This document shows positions 28,835 to 37,608 of a stretch of 64,000 nt of DNA, piece by piece. Source of the DNA: Myxococcota bacterium. Lineage in GTDB: Bacteria > Myxococcota_A > Polyangia > JAAYKL01. Positions within the stretch are counted from its first letter, which is position 1. Every line of letters begins with the position of its first letter. The notes under the pieces are model-generated. The model was not told where the DNA came from and made no database searches. It was given only the letters and a program-made list of their open reading frames with translations. The stretch spans positions 1 to 64,000 of the forward strand of contig JASJCT010000007.1 in NCBI GenBank assembly GCA_030065855.1, in the 5' to 3' direction. The translations under genes and the position numbers were made by a program.

Positions 28835-30031
28835 ATGAAAAAATGGATCTGTGAAATCTGCAATTACATTCACGAAGGGGAGACACCACCGGATGTGTGT
28901 CCCATCTGCGGCGCTGGACCTGACAAATTTCGACCTTACGAAGAAACAAGCGACACACCCAAGCCCAGCTCGATAGACTCACTCGAGGATGCCCGGGATA
29001 ACGCGAGAAATATCTTACAGGGGATTTGTGGGGTCTATCCGCGATGTGATGGACACCAAGACCGCATCTGCCAGCGGCAGGCTTATGGCGGCGTTATCGG
29101 CCTGGGGGGTGCGGGATCAGGTCAGAGCTTTGCCGCCAATGTGCTTGCGTTAGAGAAAATAAAATTGCGTACCCAGCTCGTGGGCGAACACTTCAGCCCA
29201 AGTACGGCGTTCGACTTCTTTGGCGTGCCCCTCGCATTTCCAGTGATGGGCGCATCGACCAGTGGGATGAGCCGCTACAACGAAGCGATCGACGAGCTGC
29301 AGTTCTGTTTGGATTGCCTCTACGGCTGTATCGACGCGGGCACGCTCAGCTTTCGGGGGGATACGTTTTTTTACACCGAGGCAGATCACCCAGGCCTCAC
29401 CGCGATCGAGCAAGCCAGCGGCAGGGGGGTGCAGATCTTCAAGCCCCGGGAACAAGACGTGCTCAAGCGCTTGATCGAGCGCGCAGAATCTATCGGGTGT
29501 CCAGCAGTCGGAGTGGACTTGGACGGCTGTGGATCCACCAACATGGCCAAGGCCGGCCAACCCGTGTTTCGCAAATCTAAGAAGGAAATTGAGGCGCTTG
29601 TGCGGAGCACCTCGTTGCCGTTTATTGCCAAAGGGGTGATGATTCCCGAAGATGCCCTCGCGTGCTTGGATGCCGGTGCAAAAGCCATTGGGGTCTCAAA
29701 TCACGGCGGCCGGGTGCTCGACGGAACCCCCGGTGTGGCAGACGTGGTCTCGGATATTGCCGCTGCTGTGAACGGGCGCGCCATGATCATCGCAGACGGT
29801 GGGGTGCGCACAGGGTACGATGCGATCAAGCTGCTCGCCCTGGGTGCTGATGTGGTGCTCGTGGGTCGGGATGTCATTCGCGCGGCCATTGGCGGGGGAC
29901 AAAACGGCGTGGCCCTTCAAATGAAACACCTCAAGCAAGTGCTGCGAAGTGCCATGGTCATGACCGGCACCAAATCTCTCCAACATATTGACAATAAAGT
30001 ACTTTTCGATGCACCCCGGGAAGGGCAGTAA
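28835..30031 (+). CDS. Rubredoxin-FMN-dependent alpha-hydroxyacid oxidase-like fusion
   Basis: The 398-residue protein begins with a rubredoxin-like domain: CEIC at 6-9 and CPIC at 22-25, followed by a GxGPDKF-like segment typical of rubrerythrin-type rubredoxins. From about residue 75 it is a TIM-barrel FMN enzyme of the lactate oxidase/glycolate oxidase family, with the signature SNHGGRVLDG containing the catalytic His, IADGGVRTGYDAIK and LVGRDVIRA. The fused iron centre suggests that electrons leave FMN through rubredoxin rather than to oxygen. Substrate unknown; a type 2 IPP isomerase-like role cannot be excluded. Confidence 0.82.
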   Translation: MKKWICEICNYIHEGETPPDVCPICGAGPDKFRPYEETSDTPKPSSIDSLEDARDNARNILQGICGVYPRCDGHQDRICQRQAYGGVIGLGGAGSGQSFAANVLALEKIKLRTQLVGEHFSPSTAFDFFGVPLAFPVMGASTSGMSRYNEAIDELQFCLDCLYGCIDAGTLSFRGDTFFYTEADHPGLTAIEQASGRGVQIFKPREQDVLKRLIERAESIGCPAVGVDLDGCGSTNMAKAGQPVFRKSKKEIEALVRSTSLPFIAKGVMIPEDALACLDAGAKAIGVSNHGGRVLDGTPGVADVVSDIAAAVNGRAMIIADGGVRTGYDAIKLLALGADVVLVGRDVIRAAIGGGQNGVALQMKHLKQVLRSAMVMTGTKSLQHIDNKVLFDAPREGQ

Positions 30032-30166
30032 AAAACTTTGATCCTGGGCTTAAATTTCTTGACAATGCTTAAGATACGGGCAATGCCATGAATATTGACC
30101 AAGTGTATTTTGTGGTCAAAAGAGCGGTGTTGGGATGGAACATGCCATCCAAGAGAGGAGAGAACG

Positions 30167-31528
30167 ATGAGTGATGTTTACGAAAAGGTGGTAGCAAAAA
30201 ATCCAAATGAACCGGAATTCCAGCAGGCAGTAAAGGAAGTGTTTGATTCGCTGACGCCTGTCTTGGACAAGCACCCCGAATTTAGAGCCGCCAAGATCTT
30301 GGAGCGCATCGCAGAACCGGAACGGGTGATCATGTTCCGCGTCCCCTGGTTGGATGATACAGGGGAAATTCAGGTGAACAAGGGCTTTCGCATTGAGATG
30401 AACAGTGCGCTCGGACCCTACAAAGGAGGGCTTCGGTTTCACCCGACGGTCAATCTAAGCATCCTCAAGTTCCTCGCGTTTGAACAGATCTTTAAAAACA
30501 GCCTGACGACCCTGCCCATGGGTGCGGGCAAGGGCGGCGCTGACTTTGACCCCAAGGGCAAGTCAGACAACGAAGTGATGAAGTTCTGTCAGGCGTTTAT
30601 GGGCGAGCTGTTCCGCCACATCGGCCCCAACACAGATGTTCCGGCAGGAGATATCGGTGTCGGCGGTCGGGAGATCGGCTTCATGTTCGGCATGTACAAA
30701 AAAATGGCAAACGAGTTTACCGGTGTCCTCACCGGTAAGGGAGCCACATGGGGCGGTAGCCTGATCCGTCCGGAGGCCACGGGTTACGGCGCGGTCTACA
30801 TGGCAGATGAGATGCTCAAGGCCCACGGTAAGAGCTTAAAGGGCGCTACCTGTCTCGTTTCCGGCTCAGGCAATGTGGCCCAATACGCCACTGAAAAGAT
30901 CAACCACCTGGGTGGAAAGGTCGTTGCGCTGTCTGATTCGAGTGGATTCATCTACGACGAGGAAGGCATCGACGCTGACAAGCTTGCGTTTGTAATGGAA
31001 CTAAAGAACATTAAGCGGGGTCGAATTAAGGAATACGTCAGCAAATATCCAAAATCCACTTATACGCCGATAGACCCCAACCTGGAATACAATCCACTTT
31101 GGGACATCAAGGCCGACGTGGCAGTGCCCAGCGCGACCCAGAACGAGATCAACGGCAAAGACGCACAGAACCTCGTAAAGAACGGCTGCTTTGCAGTGTC
31201 TGAGGGTGCGAATATGCCCACGACGCCCGAAGGGGTTGAAGTGTTCTTGGATAGTGGTGTGCTATTTGGGCCGGGCAAGGCAGCCAACGCCGGTGGTGTC
31301 GCTGTTTCTGGCCTTGAGATGTCGCAAAACAGCATGCGCCTCTCCTGGACCCGAGAGGAAGTGGACCAGCGGCTCCACAACATCATGAAGGACATCCACA
31401 ACAATTCCCTCGAAGCGGCCAAGGCCTATGCCACGAATGACAAAGAGATAAACTACGTCAATGGCGCTAACATCGCCGGCTTCCTAAAAGTGGCAAACGC
31501 CATGCTCGACATGGGCACCTGGGGCTAA
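30167..31528 (+). CDS. gdhA: NADP-type glutamate dehydrogenase
   Basis: The ATG at 30167 follows GAGAGGAG; 453 residues, like the hexameric GDH of enterobacteria (about 447). The catalytic region PMGAGKGGADFDPKGKS and PAGDIGVGGREIG are present, and the Rossmann motif is VSGSGNVAQYA. It forms glutamate from 2-oxoglutarate and ammonium, placing it beside acnA in carbon/nitrogen metabolism. It follows the rubredoxin-FMN gene by 135 bp and may have its own promoter. Confidence 0.96.
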   Translation: MSDVYEKVVAKNPNEPEFQQAVKEVFDSLTPVLDKHPEFRAAKILERIAEPERVIMFRVPWLDDTGEIQVNKGFRIEMNSALGPYKGGLRFHPTVNLSILKFLAFEQIFKNSLTTLPMGAGKGGADFDPKGKSDNEVMKFCQAFMGELFRHIGPNTDVPAGDIGVGGREIGFMFGMYKKMANEFTGVLTGKGATWGGSLIRPEATGYGAVYMADEMLKAHGKSLKGATCLVSGSGNVAQYATEKINHLGGKVVALSDSSGFIYDEEGIDADKLAFVMELKNIKRGRIKEYVSKYPKSTYTPIDPNLEYNPLWDIKADVAVPSATQNEINGKDAQNLVKNGCFAVSEGANMPTTPEGVEVFLDSGVLFGPGKAANAGGVAVSGLEMSQNSMRLSWTREEVDQRLHNIMKDIHNNSLEAAKAYATNDKEINYVNGANIAGFLKVANAMLDMGTWG

Positions 31529-31556
31529 CACCCGCATTAAAATTCAAATCGCGCTT

Positions 31557-31587
31557 CCCTGCGAAGCTCCAAAGGAGCGAAGCAGGG
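31557..31587 (+). other. Compact hairpin between gdhA and the methyltransferase
   Basis: CCCTGC-GAA-GCTCC-AAA-GGAGC-GAA-GCAGGG folds into two perfect stems separated by opposed GAA/GAA, which can form tandem sheared G-A pairs. No U-run follows, so it is not a classical terminator. It ends 19 bases before the methyltransferase ATG and could affect its translation or stabilise the gdhA mRNA. Confidence 0.45.
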
Positions 31588-31606
31588 TGGCACGCATCAG
31601 AACGCC

Positions 31607-32185
31607 ATGGTTACGGCCCGGGAAAAATGGAATACAAAGTACTCACGCCGCACCTCACTCCCTGGGGAGCCGGATCGGTTTCTAGTTGAAACCAAGGGCC
31701 TGCTCAAGCCCGGAACCGTGCTGGATCTGGCGTGCGGCACGGGACATAACAGCATCTATCTCGCCAGACTTGGCTATCGCGTCAAAAGCGTGGACATCTC
31801 AGATGTGGCCCTCGATCGACTCGATCGGTTCGCCGGGTCGAACGGCTTGGGGATCACCCCCTTGGCAGTCGATTTGGAAGATGCGGATTTCGATTACGTG
31901 CCCTATCTCGGGACCTTCGAGAATATTGCGATTTTCAACTATAAGCCAACGGCATCATTGTGGAACCTCTTACCGCAGTTACTGGTGGAAGAGGGGGTTC
32001 TCATCTACTGTACCTTCAACCTGGCGCACCACGCTCAAACCGGGTTCCCTAGGAAATACTGCCTACGCCCTGGCCAACACACCCAGCCGCTACCGCCGCT
32101 CGTATTGCACCAATACCGAGAGATAAAAGGCGAGAACCAGCAACGCGACGGCTACGTGTTCGTAAAGAGACCGGTCGGTTTTTGA
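31607..32185 (+). CDS. Class I SAM-dependent methyltransferase (TehB-like)
   Basis: The 192-residue protein begins with a REKWNTKYSRR segment typical of TehB-like enzymes. It has motif I VLDLACGTGHNSIYLARLG, motif II VKSVDISDVALDRL and a post-I acidic region VDLEDADFDY. The final third is short and lacks a clear substrate domain. It methylates an unidentified small molecule. Start assigned to ATG 31607, with no strong ribosome site because a hairpin occupies the leader. Confidence 0.8.
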   Translation: MVTAREKWNTKYSRRTSLPGEPDRFLVETKGLLKPGTVLDLACGTGHNSIYLARLGYRVKSVDISDVALDRLDRFAGSNGLGITPLAVDLEDADFDYVPYLGTFENIAIFNYKPTASLWNLLPQLLVEEGVLIYCTFNLAHHAQTGFPRKYCLRPGQHTQPLPPLVLHQYREIKGENQQRDGYVFVKRPVGF

Positions 32186-32203
32186 GATACTTTATAGTAT
32201 CTC
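32184..32203. other. Inverted repeat at the methyltransferase stop
   Basis: GAGATACT-TTAT-AGTATCTC is a perfect 8-bp stem beginning inside the stop codon. A T-run precedes it on the plus strand rather than following it, so terminator function is doubtful in the reading direction of the methyltransferase. Confidence 0.4.
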
Positions 32204-32351
32204 GCATGATGCTCTGAAGTATCCTTGGAATAGAGGGGTTGAATAAAGCTCAGCCACGCCCCCAAGGCAGGAATGGGGGCATGACCGATGCTTATCGGGA
32301 GTATTCTTTGATAAAGAAGGGTGTGTTCCAGCGGGCGTCACGGATTATCCA

Positions 32352-32612
32352 CTACTTGCTGGGGTACATGTGGTCGAAACTGATGGCTGGCTTTTGCCAC
32401 TGCCATTCGCTTGGGAGATCTGCCGCGACACGATGGGATGCACTTGATGGTGCCTTGTCCATAGTCCTAGAGAGGTAGCGATTCGCTGCAAGGCTCGATG
32501 GGAGAAACAGCGCGGTAGCCATCAGGGCTACAAGAGCAAATCCCCAAAGATTGCGTTTGGTTGTCGTTTTTGATGTGCTGTGACTATCTGTTTTTGTCGT
32601 TTTGTGTGTCAT
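32352..32612 (-). CDS. Small single-span membrane protein
   Basis: AGGAGG seven bases before the ATG supports this 86-residue gene. The N-terminus is Thr/Lys/Ser-rich (about 20 residues). One hydrophobic segment (NLWGFALVALMATALFLPSSLA) is followed by a polar C-terminus. It may be an inner-membrane protein or a secreted protein with a long signal sequence. No family recognised. Overlapping plus-strand frames lack ribosome sites. Confidence 0.5.
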   Translation of the reverse strand: MTHKTTKTDSHSTSKTTTKRNLWGFALVALMATALFLPSSLAANRYLSRTMDKAPSSASHRVAADLPSEWQWQKPAISFDHMYPSK

Positions 32613-32864
32613 TTTCCTGCCTCCTATGTTGCTTACGCCATGTCCGTCTTTTTATTTCAGCGTGCATTGTTTTTTTTATCGCCGCTGGTTTCACTCCTAT
32701 GACGCCTGAGGTGGCAATAGGGTTTCCTTTTTTTTGATTTTTTTTCTCGGTCGGCCGGTCTTTGGGTGAACCCCAGGTGCTAGGAGAAAAAAATGAGCTG
32801 GACTCGGACGTTGTCGTGATTAAATCCTAAGTGGAAGCTGTTTATATCAGCTGACCACGGGAAG
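32613..32864. other. Intergenic region with T-rich tract and a possible eight-codon leader
   Basis: It contains two T-runs at about 32729-32748. At 32793-32819 an ATG with AGGAG seven bases upstream opens a reading frame of only eight codons (MSWTRTLS). This could be a leader peptide for the lipoprotein at 32865 or chance. Nothing else is seen. Confidence 0.25.
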
Positions 32865-33248
32865 GTGCCTGTGAGAGTTCTTCTGTCTATTTTAGTCCTT
32901 ATCGCTGTGTTCGGATGCTCTGAACATGAGCTAAGTGTTAAAAAGATAAGCCCTACACTCGGGGTCTCTCGGGGCGGTGAGAAGGTCTCAATCTATGGCT
33001 CTGGGTTCGATCAGGCGTCGATGTTCACCGTGTACTTTGGCAACGCACGGGCAAAATACGCAGCAATTGCCGGCCCAGATCGCCTCTGGGTACAGACACC
33101 CGCAGTGAATCGCCCGGGCAAGGTCGATGTGCGGGTCATAGCCGGGGACGGCACTGAGTTTCTCATGCAAGACGGGTTTGAATTCGTCACCAAGAACGAA
33201 ATGGCCGAATGCGTAAATATCAGCCGTGCTTTAAAGGGCTGGCAGTGA
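32865..33248 (+). CDS. IPT/TIG-domain lipoprotein
   Basis: A GTG start gives 127 residues. The signal peptide ends VFGCSE (lipobox). An IPT/TIG immunoglobulin-like domain follows at about 25-108: ISPTLGVSRGGEKVSIYGSGF, VYFGNARAKY and VDVRVIAGDG. Such domains bind or display other envelope components. The C-terminal 15 residues hold one more Cys. Tail-to-tail with the DUF99 gene, 8 bp apart. Confidence 0.7.
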   Translation: MPVRVLLSILVLIAVFGCSEHELSVKKISPTLGVSRGGEKVSIYGSGFDQASMFTVYFGNARAKYAAIAGPDRLWVQTPAVNRPGKVDVRVIAGDGTEFLMQDGFEFVTKNEMAECVNISRALKGWQ

Positions 33249-33256
33249 GATAGGCG

Positions 33257-33826
33257 CTACGCCCCTCTGCCACTCTGGCCCTTGACCAGCCCTCCAGCGA
33301 TGAGATGGGCCGCCCTGAGGGGTTCAGGCAACAAGGAGCGACTGCAGGTTAGAGCGAGCAGCTCTGTTGCTTCCGGGGCAGCTAGCCCTGAAAGCTGTGC
33401 ATAGACCTGTCCCAGCGGCACTATGGGCCCTGCTTTTTGCACCAGGTGCCAGCGCCGCTCTGGTTGCGTCAAACACCCAATGGCGCGCCGCATGGCTGCA
33501 AGGTTTGGTTTTCGACGCATGATAGCCAGTACTTTGAGCTGGGTCTTTTGGTGCAAGCGATGAATATCGATGATATTAAATCCACCCAGTGCAATCCCGT
33601 CGAGCAAGATGTAGTGGAGCTGTGCGTGAAATTTGGAGGCGACGATCATCTGGGCGATCTTGTCAGTGGCATTAAAGCCGTCCTTGCGGATTTTCGTCGT
33701 CAGCAGCCCGTCAAACCACGTGCCGCCTCGATAGACCGCTGCAACCGCGAGCACATCCCCTCTAGCTGAGCGGTCAAACGGCCCATCATCGATCCCAATG
33801 CTGCGCACCCCGGATTTAATCGCCAT
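33257..33826 (-). CDS. DUF99 family protein
   Basis: The 189-residue protein matches the DUF99/UPF0215 family, which is best known from archaea. Motifs: VRSIGIDDGPF near the start, VAAVYRGGTWFDGLL, ILLDGIALGGFNIIDI and a C-terminal PEPLRAAHLIAGGLVKGQSGRG. The fold is related to endonuclease V, but the family's activity is not established as far as I know. It is 51 bp downstream of the PEGA protein gene on the same strand. Confidence 0.8.
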   Translation of the reverse strand: MAIKSGVRSIGIDDGPFDRSARGDVLAVAAVYRGGTWFDGLLTTKIRKDGFNATDKIAQMIVASKFHAQLHYILLDGIALGGFNIIDIHRLHQKTQLKVLAIMRRKPNLAAMRRAIGCLTQPERRWHLVQKAGPIVPLGQVYAQLSGLAAPEATELLALTCSRSLLPEPLRAAHLIAGGLVKGQSGRGA

Positions 33827-33877
33827 TGCGTTTCTGTTCTGCTGCCCGTCGTCAGAATATCCAATGTTATCATATTT

Positions 33878-35128
33878 CTAAAACTGCACCCCACCCAGCC
33901 AGCTGAAGCCGAGCCAGAAGTGATATTGGTCGTACTCCAGGTCGTCGAAAAAGACATCGAGACCAGCCGCCGGGGTGGGGACAAGGGAGGACCAGCCGCC
34001 AACTTCCCGCGAGTTGATGAGCGGTATCTGAATGCGCGTGGTGACGCCGGGGTACCAACCCCCTTTGCGGATGTCCGAGTCCCGGCGGAATTGAAGTAGT
34101 TGGACTTGAGAGGCGAGCATCAGGCGGCCGATGCGGATCGATGGACCAAAGCCCAGGATGGACCAGCAGGCTTCGTCGTCTGGCAATTGCCGATAGCCAA
34201 AGATCTCTCCGTTAAATCCCCCATCGACGATGGGGTTCAAATTGCCGAACTGGGAGCCACTGAGTACCGAGATCACTTTATAGTCACTGTCTACTGGCGA
34301 CATACCCACGGTGATCCCATAGCCGCTATTCCTAGCGTCGTGCATGCCGATGTAATTGTATTTCTTGGGTTCGAGCTGGATGACCAGCTCCTTATTCCCA
34401 TCGAAGATCTCCCGCTTTTTGTGGGTCTTGTAGTGCTTGGCTTTGACTTTCACCGTGTAGTCTCCGGGTTCGACCCGATAGGAACATGGTGTTTCATCAC
34501 ATACTTTTTTGCCATTGAGTTCGATGCTCACCTGGGTCGGCGTGGTGCGGAATTGGACGAGGAAATCCTCGACCTCTTCTGGGTCGGCCTCTCTTGCTGG
34601 TCCATGCATCCGGTCCGGCCCAGCGTGCAACCCGCCGGTAATCAAGGGCAGCAGCATCTGGCGTGTCACCTTGCGCATTTCGCTCCACAGGGCCTCCAGG
34701 TCCTGGGCCTCGGCCTTTTCAAGACCCAGAATTCTGCCCGATCCGGTCTCCACCAACTTGAGGGTGACGGCAAACCGCAGTGCGCTCGTCTGGCGCAGCT
34801 CACCGGCAAAGACCATGTCCGCACCGAGCAGGGCGCCGATCTCGGCCGGGGCCTTGGCGGGCTGTTCGCCTGCTGGTTTAGCAGCCGGCAGTAGGGACAA
34901 GAGCTTGTCCCGAGAGACGACCGAGAAGTACTCGGGTGAGACCTCGGTGGCTGCTGCATATACCGACTCTGTTAACCGCGCCAGCTCAGCTGTCGATGGG
35001 GTGCCTCCTTCAGTTTCAATGTCCAGAATGACAACGATTTTTGTACGCTGGGCCAGGGCGGTCTGGCCGGCAAGTAAGATGAGGGTCAAGAGGCCAAAAG
35101 CAATTGGTTTGATTCGGGTTGCTGCCAT
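33878..35128 (-). CDS. PEGA-domain envelope protein with N-terminal periplasmic domain and probable barrel
   Basis: The 416-residue product has a signal peptide ending TALAQ. Residues 30-165 form a domain like those of TolB-N/FlgO-type proteins (FSVVSRDKLLSLL, GADMVFAGELRQT, KLVETGSGRILG). A PEGA motif domain at about 195-260 (VSIELNGKKVCDETPCSYRVEPGDYTVKVKA-like sequence) is followed by a Gly/aromatic beta-rich end, GFSWLGGVQF, typical of an outer-membrane strand. It is divergent from the sigma factor at 35472. Its plan parallels the proteins at 3432 and 39167, hence a possible partner of that sigma/anti-sigma pair. Confidence 0.65.
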   Translation of the reverse strand: MAATRIKPIAFGLLTLILLAGQTALAQRTKIVVILDIETEGGTPSTAELARLTESVYAAATEVSPEYFSVVSRDKLLSLLPAAKPAGEQPAKAPAEIGALLGADMVFAGELRQTSALRFAVTLKLVETGSGRILGLEKAEAQDLEALWSEMRKVTRQMLLPLITGGLHAGPDRMHGPAREADPEEVEDFLVQFRTTPTQVSIELNGKKVCDETPCSYRVEPGDYTVKVKAKHYKTHKKREIFDGNKELVIQLEPKKYNYIGMHDARNSGYGITVGMSPVDSDYKVISVLSGSQFGNLNPIVDGGFNGEIFGYRQLPDDEACWSILGFGPSIRIGRLMLASQVQLLQFRRDSDIRKGGWYPGVTTRIQIPLINSREVGGWSSLVPTPAAGLDVFFDDLEYDQYHFWLGFSWLGGVQF

Positions 35129-35471
35129 TTATAAACTCCTTTATGTGTCACACTACCTGCGCATGTTTTCCCTACCTGCTGCTACTGACCCACCACTACA
35201 ACAAATGGTTGCATACCGCGTCAAATGATCCGATCACGTTGCTGGTGCCGGCCCTGAAAACCTCTCCCCCTGGCCCCCTCTTCGATGCGGAGAGGGGGAA
35301 ACGGAATTAAATAATTCAATGATTCAGAGTATTTTCACCTCCCCTTCCCTCGCAGGGAAGGGGCTGGGGGATGGGTTTTCGCCCCAAAAGCTATTTCGGA
35401 GTACCACCGTCCGGGCTGAATTGTTTTCAGTTGGCTCGCAACCTTTTTGGGAGGTGCTGGGTCCATCTGTT
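35129..35471. repeat. Intergenic GC-run palindromes upstream of the second sigma factor
   Basis: The 343-bp divergent region holds a CCTCTCCCCC/GGGGG-type imperfect palindrome at about 35262-35299. A perfect 10-bp stem with 3-base loop (CCCCTTCCCT-cgc-AGGGAAGGGG) lies at 35341-35363. Composition is similar to the dispersed elements, but the ends are not shared. The sigma start may lie anywhere from 35319 to 35484. Confidence 0.5.
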
Positions 35472-36071
35472 ATGAGCTGGGCCATGGCCGACGGAGCTGC
35501 AGTGACCAGAGAGCAAGACACGGATGACGCGTCTTTAGTGAGACGCTGCCAAGCCGGTGACAGACACGCGTTACACCTGCTGTACAACCGGCATCACGGC
35601 TACTTGTACGCGGTGGTGCGCCGTTTGGCAGGTCAAGATGCAGACGCAGAGGACGTGGTCCAGGAGACGTTTGTCCGGGCCTGGAAGGCGCTGCCCAAGT
35701 TTCGGGCCGAAGCGTCGTTTCGCACCTGGTTGTTGCAGATCGGCGTCAACCTGTGTCGCAACATGTTTCGGCGGCGTAAGCCCACGGTGCCCATGGTTGA
35801 GCTGGCTGCGCCCAGCTCTGAGGCCGACACCTTGGCTCGCCAGTGGTTGGATCAGGCCTTGGCCCAGCTGTCCAGCAGGTATCGCGAGGTCCTGGTGTTA
35901 CACGACGTGATGGAGCTGCGGCATGGGGAGATAGCAGAGATCCTGGGCCTTTCAGTGGGCACGTCAAAGAGCCAATTGCACCGGGCCCGTGTAAAGATGC
36001 GCGACCTATTGCTGACCAACAGCCATGGCCCATCAGCGGCCCGGGCTGGGGAAGCGAGGAGTTTGAGGTGA
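35472..36071 (+). CDS. ECF-type sigma factor (RpoE-like)
   Basis: It has about 199 residues from the ATG at 35472 (ATG 35484 also possible; the frame further upstream runs through palindromic sequence and is unlikely). Region 2: LLYNRHHGYLYAVVRRL and DAEDVVQETFVRAWKALPKF; W-rich FRTWLLQIGVNLCRN. Region 4: YREVLVLHDVMELRHGEIAEILGLSVGTSKSQLHRAR. Its stop overlaps the anti-sigma start (GTGA). Confidence 0.88.
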   Translation: MSWAMADGAAVTREQDTDDASLVRRCQAGDRHALHLLYNRHHGYLYAVVRRLAGQDADAEDVVQETFVRAWKALPKFRAEASFRTWLLQIGVNLCRNMFRRRKPTVPMVELAAPSSEADTLARQWLDQALAQLSSRYREVLVLHDVMELRHGEIAEILGLSVGTSKSQLHRARVKMRDLLLTNSHGPSAARAGEARSLR

Positions 36072-36730
36072 GTAGAGCTGAACACAGTTGTATTGATGCC
36101 CACGAATTAAGCGCTTATGTCGATGGAGACCTGAGTCGAGCGCGGTGCGATGAGATCGCTACCCAGATCGCCTCCTGTGACCACTGTCGACAAGTCGAGA
36201 GCGGATTGCGTCAGGTAAAAGACAATCTGGCCCGCTGTCTGCACGACCGACCCGGCCGGAATCTGTGGCCGGAAATCGATAGGCGGATCAGTGCCCAAGA
36301 GAAGCGGTTCTCCCCCTTGCGCTCGGTGTTCACCAGGTGGCTACCAGTTCCGGTTGCCGCAGCAGTCGCGGTCGCAGTGGGGTTCCTATTTTTGCATCAG
36401 CCAGCTCAGGAGCCGCCCTCATCTCGCCGTACCCTTGAGGTCAACCAGGCCTACGCAACGGCGCAACGCGCAGAGATGGCCTACCGGGATGCCATCATTT
36501 CGCTGGAGCAGGTACTTGAGCATGAGCAAGCCACATTCGATCCCCAAACATTGGCGGTCGTCCAGCAGAGCCTGGCTGAAATAGATCGGGCTATCGAGCG
36601 CTGCCGCAAGGCCATGCTCAAGGACCCCGACGACATGGCTGCCCATCGGGCCGTATTGGCGGCATATCGTGAAAAAATGGACTTGTTGTTCGAACTGGTC
36701 GGATCCCGTTTCCGACCCGAAGGAGCGTGA
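36068..36730 (+). CDS. Transmembrane anti-sigma factor
   Basis: The GTG at 36068 overlaps the sigma stop by four bases. The 220-residue protein has an N-terminal ZAS-like domain (HELSAYVDGDLS, then ASCDHC). The His that normally stands four residues before the first Cys of the CxxC pair is Gln here. A membrane span follows at about 93-112 (PVPVAAAVAVAVGFLFL), then a periplasmic helical region of about 105 residues with charged heptads. It should hold the cognate ECF factor at the membrane. The altered zinc site means that binding of zinc is not assured. Confidence 0.78.
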   Translation: MSRAEHSCIDAHELSAYVDGDLSRARCDEIATQIASCDHCRQVESGLRQVKDNLARCLHDRPGRNLWPEIDRRISAQEKRFSPLRSVFTRWLPVPVAAAVAVAVGFLFLHQPAQEPPSSRRTLEVNQAYATAQRAEMAYRDAIISLEQVLEHEQATFDPQTLAVVQQSLAEIDRAIERCRKAMLKDPDDMAAHRAVLAAYREKMDLLFELVGSRFRPEGA

Positions 36731-36731
36731 C

Positions 36732-37601
36732 ATGACCCCTCACGCGAAAAGATTGGGTTTGTATTTGGTCTTTGGGGCGCTGATCTGCGCGTCATACCCG
36801 GCCTGGGCCGGTCACAAGAAGCAGATCGAAGCGCACCAATTGCGGCGTATCGAAGTCGTGTTGAACAGCGGTAGTGTGCAGCTGATCGCTTGGAATGGCA
36901 ACCACGTCACTGTGGAACGGGAAAAAACCGCCCTGCCCATCGACGTGCGTCAGGGTATCTTGCGGGTCGGCGCAATCCCATCCCAAAAGCCCAAGATGAG
37001 CGATCGGGTCAAGATTCTAGCACCGCAACACCTGTTATTATCGGTGGTGGTAGACAGCGCGACGGTCGATGTTCAGGGGTTCAGCAGCAGTCGCATTCAA
37101 GTCGTGACCATGGGAGGGCATGTACGGGTATCGTCCTGCTCAGCGCCCCTGGAGATCGAAACCGTCTCAGGTGACATCCACGCGCAGCATATCAAGGGCG
37201 ACATCTCCTTGAAGACCGTCAGCGGTACCATTCGCGCTGAAAACATCAAAGCCTCCTTCATGGAGACCAAGTCGGTCAACGGTTCCCAGTACGTTGAGCA
37301 GATGGCCACGCGTCAGTTGCGCATGCGCAGCCACTCGGGCGAGATCACATTCGAAGGTACGGTGCCGGACAATGGGTTCTGGGAATCTGCTACTTTCGAC
37401 GGCGATATGCACTTCGAGGTCAACGAGGGCGCGCCCTTGGATCTGGAGGTACAAAGCCGCATGGGACAGGTGGAGGTGGACGAAGCCGTAACCGCCCGGG
37501 AAAAAGCCGGTAATTACTTCCGCGGCCGACTGGGCACAGCCAAGACCCTGGTCAGACTGACCAGCTTCGAGGGCGCGATTACCGTGAGGATTGATGATTG
37601 A
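36732..37601 (+). CDS. Exported DUF4097 (adhesin-like beta-solenoid) protein
   Basis: The ATG at 36732 follows AAGGAG, one base after the anti-sigma stop. The 289-residue product has a signal peptide ending AWAG. The rest consists of repeated short beta strands typical of DUF4097: VQLIAWNGNHVTVERE, VDSATVDVQGFSSSRIQVVTMGGHVRV, ETVSGDIHAQHIKGDISLKTVSG. DUF4097 genes often follow sigma/anti-sigma pairs; a structural or stress-sensing envelope role is usual inference. Tail-to-tail with the zinc-ribbon gene, 7 bp gap. Confidence 0.78.
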   Translation: MTPHAKRLGLYLVFGALICASYPAWAGHKKQIEAHQLRRIEVVLNSGSVQLIAWNGNHVTVEREKTALPIDVRQGILRVGAIPSQKPKMSDRVKILAPQHLLLSVVVDSATVDVQGFSSSRIQVVTMGGHVRVSSCSAPLEIETVSGDIHAQHIKGDISLKTVSGTIRAENIKASFMETKSVNGSQYVEQMATRQLRMRSHSGEITFEGTVPDNGFWESATFDGDMHFEVNEGAPLDLEVQSRMGQVEVDEAVTAREKAGNYFRGRLGTAKTLVRLTSFEGAITVRIDD

Positions 37602-37608
37602 ATGATCG

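Noticed and set aside
32239-32478. Plus-strand 79-codon frame
   Set aside because: It overlaps the minus-strand 86-residue gene that has AGGAGG; this frame has no ribosome site or family resemblance.
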